64,000 bases of DNA from Ancylomarina euxina (GTDB lineage: Bacteria > Bacteroidota > Bacteroidia > Bacteroidales > Marinifilaceae). The DNA lies in contig NZ_QQWG01000013.1 in assembly GCF_003863355.1 (NCBI RefSeq), positions 61,807 to 125,806 of the forward strand, in the 5' to 3' direction. The position numbers were made by a program, and so were the translations under genes. The notes under the pieces were generated by a model that made no database searches, was not told where the DNA came from, and saw only the letters and a list, made by a program, of their open reading frames with translations. Positions 58,011 to 64,000 of this stretch are shown piece after piece. Position 1 is the first letter of the stretch. Each line of letters opens with the position of its first letter.

Positions 58011-58309
58011 AAATATTTGATTCATTAATTCTATTAATCAATAAAGGGAAAATCGATTGTTTTTCATCTTGTTGATTAATAGAATTAACATTTATTAACG
58101 GAATTATTCTGTATTAAAATTTTGATATTCATCAAGTTTCCTGATCACTTGACATGTTGAAAGTGTCATTTAACGGAGAAGTGTTCAATGATCTTTTATT
58201 TTTTCTACCAAGTCGGTTTACTATTTTTATTTTTGCTTCACCGAAATATATAATTACTAAATATAAACCTATGGCAAATTTTACTTCCCCAAAGAGTAGG
58301 ATTAAAAAA

Positions 58310-58759
58310 ATGAGATTTAATTCAAAACTGTTTATCTGTTTGTTGACATTTCTTCCATTATTTGGATTTTCAGATGTTTCACAAATACAGACTGATAAGA
58401 TATCTCCTAAAATTATATTACAAAGCCCAGAGACTTATTTTGAAGTCAAGCGGGGTAAAACAATACACGTAAATGCTCATTTACAAGATAATTATGAATT
58501 AGAATCCTATAGGATAGTTATAAGAAAAGGTGGTATTTCTTCGGATCAGTATGCTGATGCTTTTTCAACTTATCATCTGCTTGATGCAGATGGAAATGCT
58601 TTACCAACAATTTTAGGTTTGAAAACTTTTCAGCTAAATCTTGATATCAAGGTTGATGATAAGGCTGTTGTTGGAGATTATAACCTTTTTCTATATTTGA
58701 AAGATAAGGCGGGTAATGAAAAAATGATCGAACGTTTTTTTAATGTTTGTTGTCATTAA
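58310..58759 (+). CDS. DUF4625-family exported protein
   Basis: 149 residues from ATG 58310, with a signal peptide (FICLLTFLPLFGFS). The frame is open back to 58154, and an ATG at 58271 is possible, but upstream residues do not look like a signal peptide. The body fits the DUF4625 beta-sandwich: ISPKIILQSPETYFEVKRG, NAHLQDNYELESYRIVI, and DDKAVVGDYNLFLYLKDKAGNE. Function is unknown; relatives are secreted or surface lipoproteins of Bacteroidota. This one lacks a clear lipobox. Confidence 0.7.
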   Translation: MRFNSKLFICLLTFLPLFGFSDVSQIQTDKISPKIILQSPETYFEVKRGKTIHVNAHLQDNYELESYRIVIRKGGISSDQYADAFSTYHLLDADGNALPTILGLKTFQLNLDIKVDDKAVVGDYNLFLYLKDKAGNEKMIERFFNVCCH

Positions 58760-58810
58760 TAAAATGTTTATTGAATAAATACGACTGACTAGTCATTTTA
58801 TACAATATTG

Positions 58811-58838
58811 AACCACCTCTTTAGAGGTGGTTTTTTTA
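58811..58838 (+). terminator. terminator of the DUF4625 gene
   Basis: AACCACCTCT (58811-58820) pairs with AGAGGTGGTT (58823-58832) followed by seven T. The same stem family as at 9870 and 21325. Confidence 0.85.
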
Positions 58839-59219
58839 TGTTTTAATCAATCATACGTCTAATACTTAGTAAAATAATGATTTCCTATTACTAAGCGAGA
58901 ATGGAAAGGGATTAAACTTAAAAAATAAAGTATTTTATAAGTTGTCTGCTATTTTGTGAAAATAACAGGACTTCAGTTTTTTCAACAACAGTGAAAGAAT
59001 GCTGTACAGCTGATGAGAAATATAATTGCATCATATCTTTAAGATAATTTTCTTTACTAATCAATAAAAAACATAACAATTTATTGATTAGTAAGTTTAG
59101 ATTAATAATTTAAGACTCAGGTTTATACGCTTTGAAAATATTGATCATTGGATAAGTGTTTATCTATTAAATATCTTATTTTTATAAGATACCTAATATT
59201 TAACCAATACTTTTCAATA
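58839..59219. other. AT-rich intergenic region before the Oar-like receptor
   Basis: No gene. A perfect AT-only-loop hairpin, TATCTTAT (59172-59179) with ATAAGATA (59184-59191), sits about 30 bases before the receptor start and could affect translation or be a regulator site. The promoter is not obvious. Confidence 0.4.
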
Positions 59220-62200
59220 ATGAGAAAACACAAATTTCGCATAGCATTCGTTATCGTAATGCTTTTTTCAGCAATAGGTGGATTTTCGCAAGGTGTTACC
59301 ACCTCTTCACTAACCGGAAAGGTAATTGACACCAATGGTAATCCAGTTTATGCAACTACGGTTGTGGCCACTCACACGCCAACAGGTACACTTTATGGTT
59401 CTATCACCGGAGAGGATGGCCGATACCATATTAGAAATATGAAAGTGGGAGGCCCTTACCAGATTAAGGCAAGCTTTGTTGGCTATAAAGAAGCTATTCA
59501 AACTGACATTTTTCTTCAATTAAATAAAACTGCTGAAGTGGATTTGACTCTGGCAGAATCTAATGTGCAGATTGATGAGGTTGTGGTAAAGCATGACAGA
59601 AACAGTGTGATAAGCTCGGATCGTACGGGTTCTATGACCAGTGTAAACAGAGAACAAATTGTTGCTCTTCCTACCATCTCACGTAGTCAGAAGGATTTAA
59701 CACGACTCACTCCAGAATCAAACGGTAATAGTTTTGGTGGGAGAAATAATCTCTATAATAACTTCTCTCTTGATGGTTCTATTTTCAATAATTCCTTTGG
59801 ATTAGATGTTTCGACTTCGGGTGGGCAAGCAGATGCACAACCTGTTTCCCTTGATGCAATTGACCAAATTCAGGTTTCACTGGCACCTTTCGATGTTCGT
59901 GAGGGTGGTTTTACCGGTGCTGGTGTCAATGCAGTTACTAAATCAGGAACCAACGAATTAAAAGGAACAACCTATTACTTTTTCCGTAACGAAAGTATGG
60001 TTGGTGAAAAAGTGAAAGGTACTAAAGCTCCAAATCTGGATTTCAGTACCAAGCAATATGGTTTTAGTTTGGGCGGCCCAGTCATTAAAAATAAATTGTT
60101 CTTTTTTGTGAATGCCGAAAAAGAAAAACGTGATCAACTCGCCCATAATTTTGTTGCAAATAACCCAAGTAATGAAGGGGCAAATGTTACCAGTGTAGAG
60201 GAGGCAGATATTAAAGCCGTACAATCACATCTTCGTGATGCCTGGGGTTATAATCCAGGAGCTTACCAAGGCTACAATCACGAAACCGATAATACCAAAT
60301 TTCTGATTAAGTTGAACTATAATATCAACAAGGATCATAATTTGACCTTACGTTATAATATGCTTGATGCCTGGAAAGATATTTTACCACATCCAGAGGC
60401 TATCATTGGTCGTGGACCAACTAGCTTCCGATTGCCTTTCGAAAATTCTTCCTATCGAATTTTCAATAATATCAATTCTATTGTGGGGGAATTACATTCC
60501 ATGTTCAATAATAAATTTTCAAACAAGTTACTGATTGGATATACCTCTTTTCGAGATAAGCGCAATCCCAAATCGGCTCCTTTCCCAGTTGTGGATATAT
60601 TTGATTCCAATGGGAATTTGGCTATAAGTTCAGGTTCAGAAATGTTTTCGACCAATAATGTTTTGAATCAGGATGTTTTTCAGTTTACCAATAATTTGAC
60701 CTATTATAAAGACAGGCACACCCTTACTGCAGGTTTAAACTTTGAGCGTTTTAAGTTCGAGAATTCTTTTAATCTTTTTTATTACCCATGGAGAACATAT
60801 GGTAGTGTACAGGAATTTATAGATAATCCTAATGGCTATGATTTAAATCAAGATGTTGTTGATTCTCAGCAGAAAGCTTTCTTGTGGTCAAAAGTTGATG
60901 TGGCCCAGTTTGCCCTGTATGCACAGGATGAGTTTCGTGTGAATGATGATTTGAAACTGACTTTTGGTTTACGTGTAGATATTCCGATGTATTTCAATGA
61001 TATCCCTAATACCCCCGCAGTGCAAGAAGCAACCGGCTTTGGTGGTTGGGTAAATGAAAATGGCAATTCCGCACGAATTAATCCTGCAAACTGGCCAAGT
61101 TCCAAAGCGCTTTGGTCGCCTCGTTTTGGATTTAATTACGATGTTAAGGGAGACAAGTCTGTTCAGCTCCGCGGTGGAACGGGTATCTTCACAGGTCGTA
61201 TTCCATTTGTATGGTTAGGGAACCAATCCTCTAATTCAGTTATTAATCCAGGTTATACCTTCCAGGTTAATGCCACTGCTGATGATTTCCACTACCCTCA
61301 GGTATGGAAAAATAATCTGGCAGCTGATGTCAAATTTGGTCAGGGCTGGTTGGCTACAATAGAAACTATTTATTCAAAAGATGTTAATGCCGTTGTTCAC
61401 CATAACTACAATATGCGTCCTCCAACGGGGAATTTATCAGGAACGGGTGATAAGCGAGCCATGTTTACTGATTTCAGCGAACAGAATATTTATTCCTCTT
61501 CAACGGGAAACATTGGTTTCCTTGAAGCAGGAGCATTGGTGCTGGATAATACAAGCAAAGGACACCAATATTCCCTTACCGGGAAATTGGCCAAACGATG
61601 GGCTTTGGGTTTAAGTGCTGACTTAGCTTACACGTATCTTACCTCAAAAGACTTAACATCCATACCTGCTGAGATTGCAGCTGATGCTTTCCAAAGAAAC
61701 CCTGTATTAGGAAATCCTAATGATCCAAGCTTATCCTGGTCACGTTACGGTTTGAAACATCGCTTTGTTTCTTCTGCCATGTATCGTAAAGTTTATGGTA
61801 AAGGGAAATTTGCTTCAACCATTTCTATGTTCTTCGAAGCTGGTAAAGGAAATCGCTATTCTTATACATATGCCGGCGACCTTAATAATGATGCAATCAA
61901 CAATAATGATTTGCTTTATGTTCCTAAAGACATGAGTGACATCATGTTTGGTACCGTTGATGGTGGGGTAGGAACCGTAGCTCCTGATGCTGCAGAACAA
62001 TGGGCTGCTTTGGATGCCTTTATCAAACAGGATGATTACCTGAAGGATAGACGTGGAAAATATGCAGAACGTAACGGTGCCATGTTGCCTTGGTTTACCC
62101 AAATGGACGTTCGTTTTTTACAGGATTTCTACCTGAACATTAATGGAAAGAAGAATACCTTCCAGTTTTCTGTAGATATTTTAAATTTTGGTAATCTGTT

Positions 62201-62384
62201 GAATTCCGATTGGGGCGTTCGCGAGTTTGCTTCCACTTTTACCCCAATTTCTGTAAACGGAGTTGATGCCAACAATGTTCCTTATATGAAATTTAACAAG
62301 GACCTTAAAGATTCTTATGTTGACGATTTTTCAGTTAATTCTAAATGGCAAATGCAAATTGGTTTGCGTTATATTTTTAACTAA
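59220..62384 (+). CDS. Oar-like TonB-dependent receptor (no SusD partner)
   Basis: Outer-membrane receptor of 1054 residues from ATG 59220, which opens a clean signal peptide (MRKHKFRIAFVIVMLFSAIGGFSQ); the frame is open 24 codons further up but without signal-peptide features. Order: carboxypeptidase-D-like domain (about 29-115; GKVIDTNGNPVYATTVVATH), plug (about 125-245; with FSLDGSIFNNSFGLD and FDVREGGFTGAGVNAVTKSGTNELKGTTYYFFRNES, typical of Oar-type receptors), and barrel ending in MQIGLRYIFN. There is no STN domain and no SusD, FecR or sigma gene beside it, so it is probably regulated differently from the four modules. Oar proteins have been linked to protein or protease transport and envelope function; the substrate here is unknown. 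Confidence 0.9.
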   Translation: MRKHKFRIAFVIVMLFSAIGGFSQGVTTSSLTGKVIDTNGNPVYATTVVATHTPTGTLYGSITGEDGRYHIRNMKVGGPYQIKASFVGYKEAIQTDIFLQLNKTAEVDLTLAESNVQIDEVVVKHDRNSVISSDRTGSMTSVNREQIVALPTISRSQKDLTRLTPESNGNSFGGRNNLYNNFSLDGSIFNNSFGLDVSTSGGQADAQPVSLDAIDQIQVSLAPFDVREGGFTGAGVNAVTKSGTNELKGTTYYFFRNESMVGEKVKGTKAPNLDFSTKQYGFSLGGPVIKNKLFFFVNAEKEKRDQLAHNFVANNPSNEGANVTSVEEADIKAVQSHLRDAWGYNPGAYQGYNHETDNTKFLIKLNYNINKDHNLTLRYNMLDAWKDILPHPEAIIGRGPTSFRLPFENSSYRIFNNINSIVGELHSMFNNKFSNKLLIGYTSFRDKRNPKSAPFPVVDIFDSNGNLAISSGSEMFSTNNVLNQDVFQFTNNLTYYKDRHTLTAGLNFERFKFENSFNLFYYPWRTYGSVQEFIDNPNGYDLNQDVVDSQQKAFLWSKVDVAQFALYAQDEFRVNDDLKLTFGLRVDIPMYFNDIPNTPAVQEATGFGGWVNENGNSARINPANWPSSKALWSPRFGFNYDVKGDKSVQLRGGTGIFTGRIPFVWLGNQSSNSVINPGYTFQVNATADDFHYPQVWKNNLAADVKFGQGWLATIETIYSKDVNAVVHHNYNMRPPTGNLSGTGDKRAMFTDFSEQNIYSSSTGNIGFLEAGALVLDNTSKGHQYSLTGKLAKRWALGLSADLAYTYLTSKDLTSIPAEIAADAFQRNPVLGNPNDPSLSWSRYGLKHRFVSSAMYRKVYGKGKFASTISMFFEAGKGNRYSYTYAGDLNNDAINNNDLLYVPKDMSDIMFGTVDGGVGTVAPDAAEQWAALDAFIKQDDYLKDRRGKYAERNGAMLPWFTQMDVRFLQDFYLNINGKKNTFQFSVDILNFGNLLNSDWGVREFASTFTPISVNGVDANNVPYMKFNKDLKDSYVDDFSVNSKWQMQIGLRYIFN

Positions 62385-62410
62385 TATATCTAACGATAGA
62401 TGTTGAAATG

Positions 62411-62446
62411 ATGATGGCTGCTCTTCAAAGGGCAGTCATTATTGTT
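62411..62446 (+). terminator. probable terminator of the Oar-like gene
   Basis: ATGGCTGCTC and GGCAGTCAT (62413-62439) can pair with G-T wobbles, followed by TATTGTTTT. Moderate strength. Confidence 0.45.
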
Positions 62447-62477
62447 TTAAACGGGTTGAATTTGTCGTATTCTAAAT

Positions 62478-62496
62478 AGGGCTTGCTGAAAAACAT
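62478..62496. mobile_element. candidate left terminal repeat of the insertion sequence
   Basis: AGGGCTTGCTGAAAAACA resembles the terminal inverted repeats of IS1182/IS5-type elements, about 90 bases before the transposase start. Its mirror copy is not found in the rest of the window, consistent with loss of the right end or its lying beyond the window. Confidence 0.45.
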
Positions 62497-62538
62497 TTAA
62501 TCTCCTGGTGATCAGTGAATTAATCTGTTTTCAACTGG

Positions 62539-62587
62539 TAAGTGTGCATGGTTTTTATTATCTTAAGGTCTTAAAGTCATGCACTTA
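62539..62587 (+). promoter_or_regulatory. hairpin reaching the transposase start codon
   Basis: TAAGTGTGCATG (62539-62550) pairs with CATGCACTTA (62578-62587), with a 2-base bulge. The right arm ends at the first base of the ATG. Transcripts entering from outside would fold and hide the start, a protection known for several insertion sequences. Confidence 0.5.
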
Positions 62588-63882
62588 TGATAAAACATTC
62601 ATTTCATACTCAATTAACGATCGAAGAATTTAAAACACCTTTCGAAAGGAATTTGTCGAAAGAAAATCGTTGGGTAAAATTAAGCGAAGTCATTCCATGG
62701 GATCATTTGGCTTTTTACTACATGAAAACAATGAGTTCAGAGACTGGACGTCTGGGGGTATCACCACAAACAGTGATTGGAGCAATGATAATAAAACATA
62801 AGCTCAAGCTTAGTGATGTAGAAACCATTGAAACCATCAAAGAAAACCCATACATGCAGTTCATGCTTGGTTTAAGTGAATTTCAAGAAGAATCTGTTTT
62901 TGATCCATCTTTGTTTGTTACAATAAGAAGGAGGATGTCAGCAGAATTATTTGATCAGTTCAATCAGGAGATTATTAAATGTGCCGAGGCCAAGAAAGAT
63001 CATGGACACAACAAAAGAAACAGGGATGAAGATGGGCATCCTAAAAACAAAGGCAAGTTGCAAATGGATGCCACAGTTGCAGATCAGGAGATAAAATATC
63101 CTACAGATCATGACTTGTTAAATGACTCAAGGATCATTAGTGAACGGGTTATTGATTTTTTATCTGCTGCTTTAAGTCTAGAAAAAAAGCCAAGAACATA
63201 CAGACGAAAAGCACGTAAGGATTTTTTAAACCTATCAAAGAAGAGGAAAAAATCAAAGAAAGATATTCGTCGATGTAGCAAACAGCAGCTTCAATATCTT
63301 AGGCGGAATTTCAAAACCATAAATAAGTTGTTAGACAGGTTTGACAGCCTACCTCTACCAGCAAAATTGCTCAAACAATATTGGGTTATTCAGCATATTT
63401 TTGTACAACAAAGTTACATGTACGAAAATAATATTCACAGATGCGATGATCGAATTGTTAATATACATCAACCGTACGTAAGACCTATTGTAAGAGGCAA
63501 GCAAAAATCAAAAGTTGAATTCGGTGCTAAGTTAGGCTTGAGTTTGTCAAATGGCTTTTCGAGATTAGATACCATTAGTTGGGATGCATATAACGAGTCC
63601 TTTGATTTAAAGAAGTCGGTAGAATCATACAATAAATTACATGGTCATTATCCAGACTTGGTACAGGTAGATCAGATATATGCAACAAAAGAAAACAGAG
63701 CGTTTCTCAAATCATTAGGGATAAGAATTACAGCAAAGCCCTTAGGACGCCCATCTAAACAAAGAAAGGAAGAAACAGCTTATCAGAGAAGGAAGAGGAA
63801 AACTGAATTTAACGAAAGAAATCATGTTGAAGGGAAATTCGGACAAGCCAAAAGAGGATACAACATGAATAATACCAATTAA
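62587..63882 (+). mobile_element. IS5/IS1182-type transposase, 3'-truncated
   Basis: 431 residues. N-terminal DUF772-type domain (about 55-130; SPQTVIGAMIIKHKLKLSDVETIETIKENPYMQFMLG), then the DDE catalytic core: Asp161 (LQMDATV), Asp362 (VQVDQIYATKENR) and Glu415 (HVEGKFGQAKRGY). A Lys/Arg-rich insert lies at about 205-235. Related full-length transposases continue after GYN with an RIRARL-type helix of a few dozen residues; here the frame ends in NMNNTN, so the C-terminus has been replaced or cut. All three catalytic residues remain, but the element is probably inactive. The 118 bases after the stop contain no matching terminal repeat. Confidence 0.8.
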
Positions 63883-64000
63883 ATATCAAAACACTTCTTA
63901 TATGATTCGTTAAAGAATGAAGAGTGAGTTATTGATTTAACGATTTGAGTATTTATATTATCTCTAATAAACAGATGTAGCCACTGTTTCACAGCGTCTA

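Noticed and set aside
58154..58309. Upstream extension of the DUF4625 frame
   Set aside because: The signal peptide starts at 58310; upstream residues are Phe-rich and precede it, unlike an exported protein.
59148..59219. Upstream extension of the Oar-like receptor frame
   Set aside because: It covers an AT-rich hairpin and would place 24 extra residues before a well-formed signal peptide.

Overview
The window looks like the chromosome of an AT-rich Bacteroidota, most likely a marine Bacteroidales relative; the family level is a guess. The evidence is the SusC/SusD pairs with FecI-type sigma and FecR anti-sigma genes, DUF4974 and DUF4625 proteins, and promoters of the Bacteroidota form TTG-N19-TAnnTTTG. 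No tRNA, rRNA, CRISPR array or phage was seen.

Layout. 1-7.1 kb: the end of a FecR gene, then SusC, SusD and a long thioredoxin-fold protein (module 1). 7.5-8.4 kb: a GhrA-like 2-hydroxyacid dehydrogenase. 8.4-12.0 kb: a decayed region with a duplicated, frameshifted ECF sigma gene carrying its own promoter copy, the C-terminal stub of an M16 peptidase, a cluster of CACGTG-centred repeats, and a gene with an in-frame stop. 12.1-20.3 kb (module 2), 21.9-31.7 kb (module 3) and 32.0-41.5 kb (module 4) each read ECF sigma, FecR, SusC with an STN domain, SusD, then one or two thioredoxin-fold proteins. An Rnk-like gene lies between modules 2 and 3. 41.8-45.3 kb, minus strand: a lipocalin-like lipoprotein and an AsmA-family protein. 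45.8-48.9 kb: a frameshifted outer-membrane protein and katG. 49.3-55.9 kb: one 2221-residue protein with a fold-type-I PLP aminotransferase domain and an HPr-kinase-like P-loop domain. 56.1-58.8 kb: a stand-alone DsbD-alpha domain, a cysteine-synthase-like enzyme with a Cys-rich tail, and a DUF4625 protein. 59.2-62.4 kb: an Oar-like TonB-dependent receptor without SusD. 62.5 kb to the end: a 3'-truncated IS5/IS1182-type transposase.

How it works together. In each module the SusC STN domain should report ligand transport to FecR in the inner membrane, which would release its ECF sigma to transcribe the receptor operon. No glycoside hydrolase is present beside any of the four SusCD pairs. Their constant partners are thiol-disulfide proteins, and the decayed region holds an M16 peptidase fragment, so peptides or disulfide-containing proteins are a plausible substrate class (inference). 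All four modules have hairpins at the FecR-SusC and SusD-thioredoxin junctions, suggesting that expression is stepped along each operon.

The best candidate for undescribed biology is the giant aminotransferase/HPr-kinase-like fusion at 49277-55942. Secondary candidates are the CACGTG repeat cluster, the paired intergenic repeat near 21.6 and 49.0 kb, and the thioredoxin-linked SusCD modules.
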